Positions 17,178 through 29,647 are shown, counted from the first letter of the stretch. The stretch is DNA of 35,190 nt from Gammaproteobacteria bacterium (GCA_022820625.1 JAJEFE010000046.1:1-35190), one strand, 5' to 3'. A program made the numbers and translations. Notes: generated by a model from the letters alone, not told the origin.

Positions 17178-19070
17178 TCAGGTCCTGACGGTGCCGATGG
17201 CCAGTCTGTCCACACGCCGGTACCCGTAGATCAGGTTGACCACGACTCGGGTGCCGACGATCGCGGTGAACATCGACGTCACGATGCCCAGGCCCAGGGT
17301 GGTGGCGAAGCCGCGGATCGGGCCGGTGCCGAAGACCCACAGCACGCTGGCGGCGATCAACGTGGTGATGTTGGCGTCGGCGATGGTGGAAAACGCCTTC
17401 TCGTAGCCGGCTCGTATGGCCGCCTGAGGTGAGTTTCCGTTACGCAATTCCTCGCGTATGCGTTCGAATATCAGCACGTTGGCATCCACCGCCATACCCA
17501 CGGTGAGCACGATGCCGGCAATGCCAGGCAACGTCAGCGATGCCTGCAGCATGGACAGCAGCGCCACGATCAGGACCAGGTTGGCGAACAGCGCCAGGTC
17601 CGCCGTCAACCCGAAAATGCGGTAGTACGCGGCCATGAACAGCACCACGAGCAGGAAGCCGGTGAGCACCGCGGCGCGCCCCCGGTCGATATTGTCCTGC
17701 CCCAGGCTGGGTCCGATGGTGCGTTCCTCCACCTTGAAGATCGGTGTGGCCAGTGCGCCGGCGCGCAACAGCAGCGCCAGGTCCTGCCCCTCGAAGGGCG
17801 TCACCCCGGTGATCTGGAAGTTGGTGGAGAAAATGCCGCGGATGGTCGCCACGTTGATCACGGTTTCTTCGCGGGTATTGCGAATGATCTGCTCGCCGTC
17901 GCGCTCGAGGAGTTCCGGCTTCTCCTCCACGTACAGCACCGCCATGGGCCGGTTGAGGTTGGCCTGGGTGGTTTCCAGCATCCGATTGCCGCCCTGACTG
18001 TTGAGCCGGACATTGACCGCGGGCTGGCCCTGGGAATAGATGAACGTGGCATCGGTGAGCTGATCCCCGGACACGATCAGGTCGCGGCGCAGGAGCGTCG
18101 GCGTTCCGTCGCGCTGGTAGCGGAGAATCGATCCCAGCGGCGGTCGTCCGGTCCGGTCCGCGGTGAAGGCGTCGTTCTCCCAGTCCACCAGCCGGAACTC
18201 CACCGTAGCGGTGGCGCCGAGGATGCGCTCCGCCTGGGCCGGATCCTGCACGCCGGGAAGCTGCACCACGATGCGGTTCAGTCCCTGGCGTTGCACCACC
18301 GGTTCGGCCACCCCCAGTTCGTTGACCCGGTTCCGCAGGGTGACGGTGTTCTGCTGGATGGCAAAATTCTGCCGCTCGACGATCAGCGTCTGGGTGGGTT
18401 CCACCCGGAATCCCGGCAGGCCGTCGACCGTCGTGCGGTTGACGTTGATGCCGGGCGTGCCGCCGAGGAGCGTTGCGCTTGCCTGCGGGTCGAGCACGCG
18501 GATGATTTCCTCCGCATCGTCCATCCTCTCCGAATCCTGGATGCCGACGCTGACGACGCGGCCCTGGAGGTCGACGCCGCCGTTGCGGATATTCTCTTCC
18601 CGCAGCCGCGTGCGCAGATCCGTCTGATAGGTCTGCATGAACTGGTCCAGCGCGGAGTCCAGGTCGACCTGGTAGAGGAAGTGCACGCCGCCGCGCAGGT
18701 CGAGCCCCAGGCTCATGGGCTCGAGCCCCAGAAAGCCTAACCAGCCGGGCGTCCTGGGCGCCAGCGTCAGGGCGACGATGTGAAACGGCATGGCCTCACC
18801 AAGGACCTCGCTGCCGCTCAGCTGGGACGCAACTTCGGGGAAGCGCACGACCACCGCCTCGTCTTCGAGGATCACGGATGAAAAATCGATCTCCTGCTCG
18901 TCCAGGGCGGCGACGATCTGCCCGCGGACGATGTCCGTCATGGGGTTGCCGTCCTCGCGGGTGATTTGCAGCGCGGGGTCGTCGCCGTAGATGTTCGGCA
19001 GCGCGAACAGGGCGCCGCCGACGATCACCACGAGCACCAGGATATTGACCCAGAGTGGATAGCGGTTCAT
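17178..19070 (-). CDS. secD: Protein translocase subunit SecD
   Basis: Large subunit of the SecDF translocation motor. It is 630 residues, with an N-terminal transmembrane helix (MNRYPLWVNILVLVVIVGG), the SLGLDLRGGVHFLYQVD motif, a large periplasmic P1/head domain, and the C-terminal bundle with GEPMPF-like, VGMAVDANVLIFERIREEL and FSTIADANITTLIAA signatures. The conserved aspartates of the proton path are visible in DANVLIFERIREE. Order yajC-secD-secF is standard. It starts 11 bases after the yajC stop. Confidence 0.97.
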   Translation of the reverse strand: MNRYPLWVNILVLVVIVGGALFALPNIYGDDPALQITREDGNPMTDIVRGQIVAALDEQEIDFSSVILEDEAVVVRFPEVASQLSGSEVLGEAMPFHIVALTLAPRTPGWLGFLGLEPMSLGLDLRGGVHFLYQVDLDSALDQFMQTYQTDLRTRLREENIRNGGVDLQGRVVSVGIQDSERMDDAEEIIRVLDPQASATLLGGTPGINVNRTTVDGLPGFRVEPTQTLIVERQNFAIQQNTVTLRNRVNELGVAEPVVQRQGLNRIVVQLPGVQDPAQAERILGATATVEFRLVDWENDAFTADRTGRPPLGSILRYQRDGTPTLLRRDLIVSGDQLTDATFIYSQGQPAVNVRLNSQGGNRMLETTQANLNRPMAVLYVEEKPELLERDGEQIIRNTREETVINVATIRGIFSTNFQITGVTPFEGQDLALLLRAGALATPIFKVEERTIGPSLGQDNIDRGRAAVLTGFLLVVLFMAAYYRIFGLTADLALFANLVLIVALLSMLQASLTLPGIAGIVLTVGMAVDANVLIFERIREELRNGNSPQAAIRAGYEKAFSTIADANITTLIAASVLWVFGTGPIRGFATTLGLGIVTSMFTAIVGTRVVVNLIYGYRRVDRLAIGTVRT

Positions 19071-19081
19071 GGCAGGTCCGG

Positions 19082-19405
19082 TCAGGCGTTCTTGACGGTG
19101 CCGGGGGGCATCACCCCGGAGATGGTGTTGCGCTGCACTTTCAGGGAAACCCCTTCGGCGACCTCAACCGTCACCCAGGTTTCGCTGACCTTGGTGACCT
19201 TGCCCAGCAGGCCGCCCCCGGTCACCACTTCCTGGCCGCTGGCCAGTTCCGATACCATTTGCCGATGCTCCTTGGCGCGCTTGCTCTGGGGACGGATCAG
19301 GAGGAAATAGAACAGCACGAAAATGATGATCAGCGGCAGGAACTGAATGAAGGGATTGGCTGCCCCGCCCGTCTGGGCCCATGCTGTACTGATGAAGAAA
19401 TCCAT
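19082..19405 (-). CDS. yajC: Sec translocase accessory protein YajC
   Basis: Small membrane protein associated with SecDF. The 107-residue product has a short Ala/Gly-containing N-terminus, one transmembrane helix (FLPLIIIFVLFYFLLI) directly followed by RPQSKRAKEH, and the VVTGGGLLGKVTKV beta region typical of the family. ATG 19405 was chosen because the upstream open frame is outside the family and lies in the intergenic region to tgt. The gene leads the yajC-secD-secF run. Confidence 0.95.
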   Translation of the reverse strand: MDFFISTAWAQTGGAANPFIQFLPLIIIFVLFYFLLIRPQSKRAKEHRQMVSELASGQEVVTGGGLLGKVTKVSETWVTVEVAEGVSLKVQRNTISGVMPPGTVKNA

Positions 19406-19441
19406 GGTGCGTTCGCTGCGGATGATCCGGCGGAGCGCGGT

Positions 19442-19450
19442 ATTATGACA
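19442..19450 (-). promoter_or_regulatory. yajC: Candidate extended -10 promoter for yajC-secDF
   Basis: On the minus strand, TGTCATAAT gives a TGn extended -10 with the hexamer CATAAT (5 of 6 to consensus). Transcription would begin about 30 bases before the yajC start. No strong -35 is visible, which is usual for extended -10 promoters. It would make yajC-secD-secF separable from queA-tgt. Confidence 0.45.
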
Positions 19451-19523
19451 TAGGTTGCCGGTGTCCTGTCCCGTGAACATTTGCCATTTCAGCGCGTTCC
19501 ACGTGGTCAGTGGCGAGGTGCTG

Positions 19524-21646
<2,123 letters not shown>

Positions 21647-21748
21647 GGCGCCGCGATTCTAACTCAGCCGTCTGCGACGAAAGTCCCGTGTCGCACCGAG
21701 ACCGGCGTTTGCCTGGCACCTGCTGCCGAAAACGACCTGCGCCCCTGA

Positions 21749-23053
<1,305 letters not shown>

Positions 23054-23215
23054 CCGGCGCCGGTTCATGTTGTCCGCGACAGCCGCCAACAGGGAAGATG
23101 GACTGGGCAGCTTCGTCTCGGGTAGCGTTGACGGGCCATTGAATCCAACCTGCAAGCCGATGCCTCCGCTCCAGATGCCCCGACTCCAGTCGCCACCGAT
23201 CCAAAGGGACAGCCG

Positions 23216-26200
23216 ATGCCACTGAAATCCGCCAAGGCAGATACTTCACCGCTGGCCGCTCAGCTTAGCCGCGAACTCGAGGGCGAAACCCTCTTCGACG
23301 CATACAGCCGCGGCCGCTACAGCACGGATGCCTCGGTGTACCAGATCCAGCCCATCGGCGTGGTCGTGCCGCGCACCCGCCAGGATGTGCTCGCAACCAT
23401 CCAGATAGCCGCCGAGCACGGCGTGCCGCTGCTGCCCCGCGGCGCCGGGACATCCCAGTGCGGTCAGACCGTGGGCGAAGCGCTGGTCGTCGATGCGAGC
23501 AAATCCCTGCGCGAAGTCCGGTCTTTCCAGCCGTCGGCACGGACCATTTCAGTCGATCCGGGCATTGTCCTGGACGAGCTGAACCGGTTCCTCAAGCCCC
23601 ATGGGTTGTTTTTCCCGGTGGACGTCTCGACCTCCAGTCGCGCCACCATCGGAGGCATGGCGGGCAACAACAGTGTCGGCGCGCGCTCCCTGCACTACGG
23701 CCACATGGTGGACAATGTCATCGGCATTCAGGCCGTACTCGCGGACGGGGAGGTGCTCGACTGCCGTCCCCAAGGCGCTGTACCGCCGGGTTCCCACAGC
23801 AGCATCCACCGCGCGCGACCGAACTCCCAGGGCAGCAATGGCCAACCTCGGCCGCGTTCCCGCCGCGGCAATGGCTCCGGCAGTGACCGGATGGGTGCTC
23901 TGACCGACAGGATGCGCACACTTTACGAGCGCAACGCTGACGAGATCGACCGGCGTTTCCCCAAGGTCGCGAGAAACGTGGCGGGCTACAACATAAATCG
24001 GCTTGGCCGCGACGACATGAACCTGGCGGAGCTGCTGGTGGGATCCGAGGGCACGCTTGCCTGGTTCCAGGAACTGGAGTTGGCGCTGCAGCCCATCCCG
24101 GCACACAAGGTTCTTGGCATCTGTCACTTTCCCAATTTCCGCGCAGCGATGGAGTCGGTGCAGCACATCATCCGGCTCGATCCCGCCGCCACCGAGCTGA
24201 TCGACCGGACCGTACTGGAACTGGCTGCGGAGATTCCGGCGTTCAGTTCGACCCTTCGCACCTTCATCCGCGGCTCGCCGGTGGCGGTGCTGCTGGTGGA
24301 ATTCGCCGGCGATGAACTTGACGAACAGTTGCGAAACCTGGATCGGCTCGAGGAACTGATGGGCGATCTGGGATTGCCTGGCAGCGTGCTGCGCGCCGAA
24401 TCCGCGACACTGCAGGCCAAGGTGTGGTCGCTGCGAAAGGCGTCACTGAACATCGTCATGTCGATGAAGGGCGACGGCAAGCCCATCTCCTTCGTGGAGG
24501 ACTGCGCTGTTCCGCTGGAGAACCTCGCGGACTACACGCAGCGACTGACCGACGTCTTCTCGCGGCACGGCACCACGGGTACCTGGTACGCGCATGCCGG
24601 AGCGGGTTGCCTGCACGTGCGCCCGATACTGAATCTGAAGCAGGAGAACGACATTGCGAACTGGCGTTCGATTGCCGCCGAAGCGCATGCCATGGTGCGC
24701 GAATACAAGGGTACCCACTCCGGTGAGCATGGCGACGGCCTGGTCAGATCCGAGTTCCTGGAGCCGATCCTGGGCACGCAGATCGTGTCCGCATTTCGCG
24801 AGGTGAAGGACAGTTTCGACCCGGACGGGCGATTCAATCCGGGCAAGATCATCGATCCGCCGCGCATGGACGAGCGCAGCATCCTGAGGTTCTCTGACCG
24901 GTACCAGCCGCTGCAACCGAAGGAAGCGCTGGACTGGTCGGCCTGGGGCGGTTTCCATCGGGCCACCGAAATGTGCAACAACAACGGCGCCTGCCGCAAG
25001 GCAAGGGGCGGCGTGATGTGCCCGTCGTTTCGGGTGACGCAGAACGAGAAACACGTCACCCGCGGGCGGGCGAACAGCCTGCGACTGGCGCTGACAGGAC
25101 AGTTGCCTACCGATGCGCTGACATCGAAGGAACTGTACGAAACCATGGATCTCTGCGTCGGCTGCAAGGCCTGCAAGCGCGAGTGCCCCACGGGCGTGGA
25201 CGTGTATCGCATGAAGATCGAATTTCTCAACGCTTACCGGAAACGGCGGGGGCTCACCTGGCGGGACCGCATCATTGCTTTCCTGCCGCGCTATGCGCCT
25301 TGGGCGGCCCGATTCGCGCCGCTCGCGAACACCGTCAACCTGGGCGCGACGGGCCGCTTCCTGCGGGCGTCCCTGCTGGGTTTCACCGCCGAGCGGCCAT
25401 TGCCCGCATGGCGCCGCCGGGTATTTCGCGGTGCGCACGAAAGGGTCCGGAAAGGTCCCGAAGTCGTCCTGTTGGTCGACACATTCAACACCTATTTCGA
25501 GCCTGAAACGGCCAGGGCCGCGTCGAATGTGCTCAATGCCGCCGGTTACCGCGTCGTGACTCCCGGGTCGGTCCGGGGCGGCAGGCCCCTGTGCTGCGGC
25601 CGGACCTTCCTGAACGCGGGATTGGTGGACGAAGCAAGAACGGAAGCACGCCGGGTGATCGAGACGCTCAAGCCCTATGTCGAGCGGGGCGTCCCTGTCG
25701 TAGGCCTGGAACCGTCGTGCCTGCTGACCCTGCGCGACGAGTTTGCCGCGATGATACCGGGCGAGGAGACAGCGGAACTGGCGGATCGGGCGATGTTGTT
25801 AGAGGAGTTTCTGACGGCGGAACACCAGGCCAGGCGCCTGAAGCTGCCGCTGAAGGCGCTGGCGCAGGAACGGTTGTTGCTCCACGGGCACTGTCACCAG
25901 AAGGCCTTTGACCAGGTGTCGAGCATCGAAGAAGTTCTGCGCCTCATTCCGGGCACGGAGGTGGAACTCATCGAATCCGGATGTTGCGGCATGGCCGGAT
26001 CATTCGGGTACGAAACCGAACACTACGAAACGTCTATGAAGATGGCGGAACTGGACCTGTTGCCCAGGGTCCGCGAGGCGGACGGCGACACCTTGATCGT
26101 TGCCGACGGCACCAGTTGCCGTACCCAGATCAAGCACGGCGTCGGGCGTGACGCTCTGCACGTCGCCCGCGTTCTGGAGCTCGCGCTGGACAAAGGTTAG
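23216..26200 (+). CDS. FAD and Fe-S dehydrogenase, YdiJ-like
   Basis: A 994-residue fusion of a GlcD/Dld-type flavoprotein with a GlpC-type Fe-S module, the architecture of E. coli YdiJ, which is described as a D-2-hydroxyglutarate dehydrogenase. The N-terminal PCMH FAD domain shows VVVPRTRQDVLATIQ, LLPRGAGTSQCGQTVG and GGMAGNNSVGARSL. The substrate/cap domain has HAGAGCLHVRP and THSGEHGDGLVRSEF. Fe-S sites follow: a cysteine set from Cys587 (CNNNGACR...MCPSF), and C647-x2-C-x2-C-x3-C657 (CVGCKACKRECPTG). Two CCG motifs at about 793 and 923 end the protein (CCGRTFLNAG, CCGMAGSFGYE). The substrate is a D-2-hydroxyacid by inference. A Ser/Gly/Arg-rich stretch at about residues 185-223 looks like an insertion in the FAD domain. 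AGGGA lies 6 bases before the ATG. Confidence 0.88.
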   Translation: MPLKSAKADTSPLAAQLSRELEGETLFDAYSRGRYSTDASVYQIQPIGVVVPRTRQDVLATIQIAAEHGVPLLPRGAGTSQCGQTVGEALVVDASKSLREVRSFQPSARTISVDPGIVLDELNRFLKPHGLFFPVDVSTSSRATIGGMAGNNSVGARSLHYGHMVDNVIGIQAVLADGEVLDCRPQGAVPPGSHSSIHRARPNSQGSNGQPRPRSRRGNGSGSDRMGALTDRMRTLYERNADEIDRRFPKVARNVAGYNINRLGRDDMNLAELLVGSEGTLAWFQELELALQPIPAHKVLGICHFPNFRAAMESVQHIIRLDPAATELIDRTVLELAAEIPAFSSTLRTFIRGSPVAVLLVEFAGDELDEQLRNLDRLEELMGDLGLPGSVLRAESATLQAKVWSLRKASLNIVMSMKGDGKPISFVEDCAVPLENLADYTQRLTDVFSRHGTTGTWYAHAGAGCLHVRPILNLKQENDIANWRSIAAEAHAMVREYKGTHSGEHGDGLVRSEFLEPILGTQIVSAFREVKDSFDPDGRFNPGKIIDPPRMDERSILRFSDRYQPLQPKEALDWSAWGGFHRATEMCNNNGACRKARGGVMCPSFRVTQNEKHVTRGRANSLRLALTGQLPTDALTSKELYETMDLCVGCKACKRECPTGVDVYRMKIEFLNAYRKRRGLTWRDRIIAFLPRYAPWAARFAPLANTVNLGATGRFLRASLLGFTAERPLPAWRRRVFRGAHERVRKGPEVVLLVDTFNTYFEPETARAASNVLNAAGYRVVTPGSVRGGRPLCCGRTFLNAGLVDEARTEARRVIETLKPYVERGVPVVGLEPSCLLTLRDEFAAMIPGEETAELADRAMLLEEFLTAEHQARRLKLPLKALAQERLLLHGHCHQKAFDQVSSIEEVLRLIPGTEVELIESGCCGMAGSFGYETEHYETSMKMAELDLLPRVREADGDTLIVADGTSCRTQIKHGVGRDALHVARVLELALDKG

Positions 26201-26210
26201 GCGGTTCCCG

Positions 26211-27086
26211 TCAGGGACAAGGGTCCTCGCCCTCCACGGGGGCTTCTCCCGAAGGTACGCCGTAACAGGGGTCGGCCGCCTGCAACACGGCGCGTGCGCC
26301 GGTTCTCACGAGACTGGTCGTGGTCGGGGCCTGAAAGAATCCATAACCATCGCGGGTGGACTTCCAGGCCAGGGGTCCGCCCACCGTGCGGCCTGCTCGG
26401 AGCGTGGTGTCCTTTACCGTCGTCACCAGAGCTTCGTAGTCGGGGTGACCTTGGGGCAACCCGGTAAAGCTGCCGAGGTCGGAGCTTGCAACGAACACCA
26501 CGTCGACGCCCTCGAGGTTCGCCACTTCCTCCACGATGGCGACTCCGGCCGGCTGCTCGATCATCGCCACCACCATGATGTTGTCGTTGGCTGCGGCCCG
26601 GTAGTCGCTTCCCCAGAGCGCGCCGTACTGTCCGCCGCCCTGGCTGCGTTTGCCGAAGGGCGGAAAGTGCGCGTAGGTGACGGCGGTCCGGATCTCCTCC
26701 ATGCTGTCCACCATCGGAACGATGATGCCCAGCGCACCGATGTCCGTCGCCTTCTGGATGTCTCCCTCGGTGGCTGCCGGAATACGGATGAACGGAATGG
26801 CTGGTGCATCCCGGCACGCCCAGATCATCCGGGCCGCATCCGCATACGTCAGCGGGCTGTGCTGCATCTCGATCCAGATGAAGTCGAAGCCTGCGTTTGC
26901 CACCGCGCAGTAGATGTCGGCGTCGGCCGTCGCCACGGTCGCGCCAACCACCTGGCGGCCTTCGGCGAGCTTCTGTTTGACGGTATTGAAGATGGGTGTC
27001 TGTTGCGATCCCGCTGTCAGGGGGAAGGCGAATGCGGTTGCAGCAAGGAGTGTGCAGCGTAGCCAGGGGAGGGTCGGGCGCTTCAT
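26211..27086 (-). CDS. Exported HpcH/HpaI-family aldolase
   Basis: A 291-residue protein of the HpcH/HpaI aldolase/citrate-lyase family (class II, pyruvate-type aldolases; TIM barrel). Family features are clear: VGATVATADADIYCAVANAGFDFIWIEMQHSP, ARMIWACRDAPAIPFIRIP, GALGIIVPMVDSMEEIR, a FPPFGKRSQGG active-site loop and AMIEQPAGVAIVEEVA with its glutamate ligand. Unusually, the first ~26 residues form a signal peptide (KRPTLPWLRC, then LLAATAFAFPLTAGS), so the enzyme should be periplasmic. ATG 27086 is the best start; the open frame upstream does not look coding. The substrate is unknown. It converges with the FAD/Fe-S gene, the two ending 10 bases apart. Confidence 0.82.
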   Translation of the reverse strand: MKRPTLPWLRCTLLAATAFAFPLTAGSQQTPIFNTVKQKLAEGRQVVGATVATADADIYCAVANAGFDFIWIEMQHSPLTYADAARMIWACRDAPAIPFIRIPAATEGDIQKATDIGALGIIVPMVDSMEEIRTAVTYAHFPPFGKRSQGGGQYGALWGSDYRAAANDNIMVVAMIEQPAGVAIVEEVANLEGVDVVFVASSDLGSFTGLPQGHPDYEALVTTVKDTTLRAGRTVGGPLAWKSTRDGYGFFQAPTTTSLVRTGARAVLQAADPCYGVPSGEAPVEGEDPCP

Positions 27087-27303
27087 GGGAGTAGCCTCGT
27101 CGCGGTCCGGAATCACCGGTTCAACGTACACCTCGCCCCGGCATGCTGCAACCGGGTGCGGGTGGGCCATGGTGAAGCCCCGTTCCCGTCGAAGGCGGCG
27201 GGGCCCCCGCCATGGGCTGCCAGGAGGCTGCGCCTCAGCCTTGCATGGAACAAACCCAAAAAGTTCCCTGCACGTCGTCGCAGCGGGCCCGCGGCGAAAA
27301 CTC

Positions 27304-28164
27304 CTAGGGAAACTCGACCTCCAGAGTTTCGCGGCTCTGGTTCCGCATGATGTCGAGTTCCAGCGTTTCACCGCTCTCGAAGCTGGCCAGAATGCGCAAC
27401 GCGTGTGCGGCATCGATCGGCGTTCGGCCGCTGATTTCCAGGATCACGTCGCCGTCCGTCAGCGCCTCCAGCGCTCTGTCGGCAGGTGCACGGACCACGA
27501 GGATGCCCGCTTCGGTGCCGAAATAGGCGCCGAGTTCGGGTGTCAGTTCCACCAGCTCCATATCCCCCCAGCGGCGCCCGAACGACACCAGCCGGTCGCG
27601 GATATCGCCCCTTTCCTGGAACCAGTCGCCGAAGCGCCGGGCAACGGATTCGTCACCGTCCTCGCGGCCGAAGAAGGCGCTGGACGATCCTGCAACGACC
27701 TCGATCTCCTCTTCGTCGCCGTCGCGCACGATCGTGAGCACGACGGTGTCGCCGGGCGAGACATTTTCCATCTGGGCGATGAGAAGCTCGGAAGGGGAGT
27801 CTCCGCCGAGTTCGGCGCCGTCCATCGCGATAATGACGTCACCGGTCTCCACGCCGCTGTCGGCGGCAGGTCCGCCGGGCGTCACGCCGTTCACCTGGAC
27901 GCCCTCCTCGTCGTCGCCGATGCTGATGCCGAGCACCGCCGGTCTCGAAATCAGCGTGAAGCTCCTGACGACCGGGCCGGCAGCCTGAGAGGACAGTCGG
28001 GCGACTTCGCGAGCGGCCTCCTCCAGCGCCTCGCGAGCCTCCTGAAGCTCCGAACGGGCCTCCTCGCGTTCTTCCCGCTCCTCGGATGTCTGTGCGCCGA
28101 CGGGCGCCGAGGCCGCGGCCAATCCCATCGCGGCGATCACGGTCAAGATTGATGTTCTGGTCAT
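27304..28164 (-). CDS. Exported protein with two PDZ domains
   Basis: A 286-residue predicted periplasmic protein. A signal peptide (ending VGAQ) is followed by a charged Glu/Arg-rich coiled-coil segment of about 35 residues, then a first PDZ domain (VLGISIGDDEEGVQVNGV, PADSGVETGDVIIAMDGAEL) and a second (LGAYFGTEAGILVV, ALTDGDVILEISGRTP). There is no protease domain, unlike DegP/DegS/RseP. It is the last gene of a sigma/anti-sigma/PDZ set, 43 bases after the anti-sigma-like gene. An inferred role is binding an envelope signal or controlling the stability of its neighbour; the sequence alone does not prove this. Confidence 0.8.
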   Translation of the reverse strand: MTRTSILTVIAAMGLAAASAPVGAQTSEEREEREEARSELQEAREALEEAAREVARLSSQAAGPVVRSFTLISRPAVLGISIGDDEEGVQVNGVTPGGPAADSGVETGDVIIAMDGAELGGDSPSELLIAQMENVSPGDTVVLTIVRDGDEEEIEVVAGSSSAFFGREDGDESVARRFGDWFQERGDIRDRLVSFGRRWGDMELVELTPELGAYFGTEAGILVVRAPADRALEALTDGDVILEISGRTPIDAAHALRILASFESGETLELDIMRNQSRETLEVEFP

Positions 28165-28207
28165 GATTTCGATTCCTTCAGTTCAGTGTCCTGCCTAACA
28201 GATGCGG

Positions 28208-28972
28208 CTAGAAGCCGAAACGTTGCGCCTGGGCGTATCGAACCTCCACAAGCGCGTTCATCAAGTCCACTCGTTCCTGCCAAAGCGCCACCGTCTGCTC
28301 CGGCTGCAGCCCGTACACGCTCCCGTACATGAGGACCTCGTCCACCTGGCCGATGCGGTCTTCCAGTCCCGAGATCGTGGTGGCCGTGCCGGCGTTTACC
28401 AGCCGCGGACGGTACGGGATTTCGTTCAGGATCCGCTCGAGGCGCGCAGACTCGCTGGTGAGCGAGGTATAGGTGGCGGCGGCTCTGCCGAAAGCGGGGC
28501 TGTTGACGGCGGTCACGGAGTTCTCGGCCACGATCGCGCCCGGAGCGGGTCCCCCCGGTTCGTCGAGCGAGCGCACGCCCAGCACCGCGACCACCGCGAC
28601 GGCTGCGGCGATGGCGCCCCGCAGCGGCCACTGCGCATGCCGCCAGAGGCGATAGTGTGGGCTGGTGGCGGCCTTGCCGGCGGAAGCCGCTTCGGCTGTC
28701 GAGGTCTGGCCTGATTCGGCCTCAGGCGACCGACGAGGCTCCGGCGGCGCCCCGCGCCGCGTCCCGGGATCCGTTTCGAGTTCGGCACGGACCTTCGCCA
28801 GGACTCCGGGCGGAGGCTCGAATTCCGGCAGTTCCCGCAATTGCTCCCGTGTCGCCTGCAGGCGTGCGACTTCGGCCTGCAACGCCGGATCGGCATCCAC
28901 AGCGGCACGCGCCTCCGCGTCCACGGGTTCGCCGTCGCGAATGCTCAGCAAGTCTTCAGTGCCGGGGTGCAT
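28208..28972 (-). CDS. Membrane anti-sigma-factor-like protein
   Basis: A 254-residue protein placed as the anti-sigma partner of the ECF gene upstream. The cytoplasmic N-terminus (HPGTEDLLSIRDGEPVDAEARAAV) resembles the zinc-less helical domain that holds sigma factors. A Pro/Glu-rich linker is followed by a single transmembrane helix (GAIAAAVAVVAVLGV) and a periplasmic helical domain (FGRAAATYTSLTSESARLERIL, LEDRIGQVDEVLMYG). No HxxxCxxC zinc motif is seen. ATG 28972 overlaps the sigma gene by 28 bases, which suggests coupled synthesis. The open frame upstream duplicates sigma sequence out of frame. Identity as an anti-sigma factor rests on context and topology more than on sequence family. 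Confidence 0.75.
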   Translation of the reverse strand: MHPGTEDLLSIRDGEPVDAEARAAVDADPALQAEVARLQATREQLRELPEFEPPPGVLAKVRAELETDPGTRRGAPPEPRRSPEAESGQTSTAEAASAGKAATSPHYRLWRHAQWPLRGAIAAAVAVVAVLGVRSLDEPGGPAPGAIVAENSVTAVNSPAFGRAAATYTSLTSESARLERILNEIPYRPRLVNAGTATTISGLEDRIGQVDEVLMYGSVYGLQPEQTVALWQERVDLMNALVEVRYAQAQRFGF

Positions 28973-29529
28973 GACTCTCCTCCATCTTCGGCGCTCTCCC
29001 CTTCGAGCAGGGTGCGCAACCGCTTGTGTGCGCGCGCCAGTTGCGACTTGGAAAAACTGGTGGTTCGGCCCATCATCGCGCCGATCTCCTTGTGCGTGTA
29101 GCCCTCCACATCGTGCAGCCAGACCACGACCCGCGCGATATCCGTGAGATGTCCCAGCGCGCGCTCCAGGGCGATCTGGTGCTCCGCCCGGGGCGCCTGC
29201 ACCGGCGGGCACAGGGATTCGATCGCCTCGGTGTCCACGCGCCGCGAATGCCACGCCGAGCGCAGGTACATCAGGCACTTGTTAACGGCAATGCGCCGCA
29301 CCCAGAACCCCACCTCGGCTTCGCCGCGATAGGTATGCAACTTCCGCAGCACCTCCACGAACGTTTCCTGAAGCACGTCCTCAGCCATCGACGGCGACAC
29401 CAGCATGCGGCGCGCCAGCGTATAGACCATGGGCGAAAATGCCTCGTAAAGGCGCGCCTGGGCTGACGATTCACCCCTCCGGGCATCGGCGACGACCGCC
29501 GGCTCCACCTGTGGCATTCGAGATCTCAT
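28945..29529 (-). CDS. ECF-type RNA polymerase sigma factor
   Basis: A 194-residue group IV sigma factor. Region 2 is visible as ARRMLVSPSMAEDVLQETFVEVL with the -10-recognition stretch GFWVRRIAVNKCLMYLR, and region 4 as LTDIARVVVWLHDVEGYTHKEIGAMMGRTTSFSKSQLARAHKRL, the -35-binding helix-turn-helix. The start is uncertain: a TTG at 29538, ATG at 29529 or ATG at 29517 are all in frame; I give 29529. The gene heads a three-gene minus-strand set with an anti-sigma-like membrane protein and a two-PDZ protein, a layout typical of envelope-stress or extracellular-signal control. Confidence 0.88.
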   Translation of the reverse strand: MRSRMPQVEPAVVADARRGESSAQARLYEAFSPMVYTLARRMLVSPSMAEDVLQETFVEVLRKLHTYRGEAEVGFWVRRIAVNKCLMYLRSAWHSRRVDTEAIESLCPPVQAPRAEHQIALERALGHLTDIARVVVWLHDVEGYTHKEIGAMMGRTTSFSKSQLARAHKRLRTLLEGESAEDGGESCTPALKTC

Positions 29530-29541
29530 GACCTTCAAGCG

Positions 29542-29570
29542 TTAGATGCGGGTACTTGGGAAAAGGTTGC
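29542..29570 (-). promoter_or_regulatory. Candidate ECF-type promoter of the sigma gene
   Basis: On the minus strand GCAACCTTTT (29570-29561) and TCTAA (29546-29542) lie about 17 bases apart, resembling the AAC-type -35 and TCTAA-type -10 of RpoE-like promoters. It is directly before the sigma gene, as expected for autoregulation. The predicted transcript start would be close to 29535, which would make the ATG at 29529 nearly leaderless, so either the start codon or the promoter call may be off. Confidence 0.4.
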
Positions 29571-29647
29571 AATATTCGCGCCCTTCATGTCCATGCTGAT
29601 GGCGTTATCCCATTGCGGAGTAGTGGTAAGCTACGCAGTCGCTCCGG

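Noticed and set aside
23121..23150. TTGACG with a TGCAAG hexamer 17 bases downstream before the FAD/Fe-S gene
   Set aside because: The -35 is good but the -10 matches consensus at too few positions to call a promoter.
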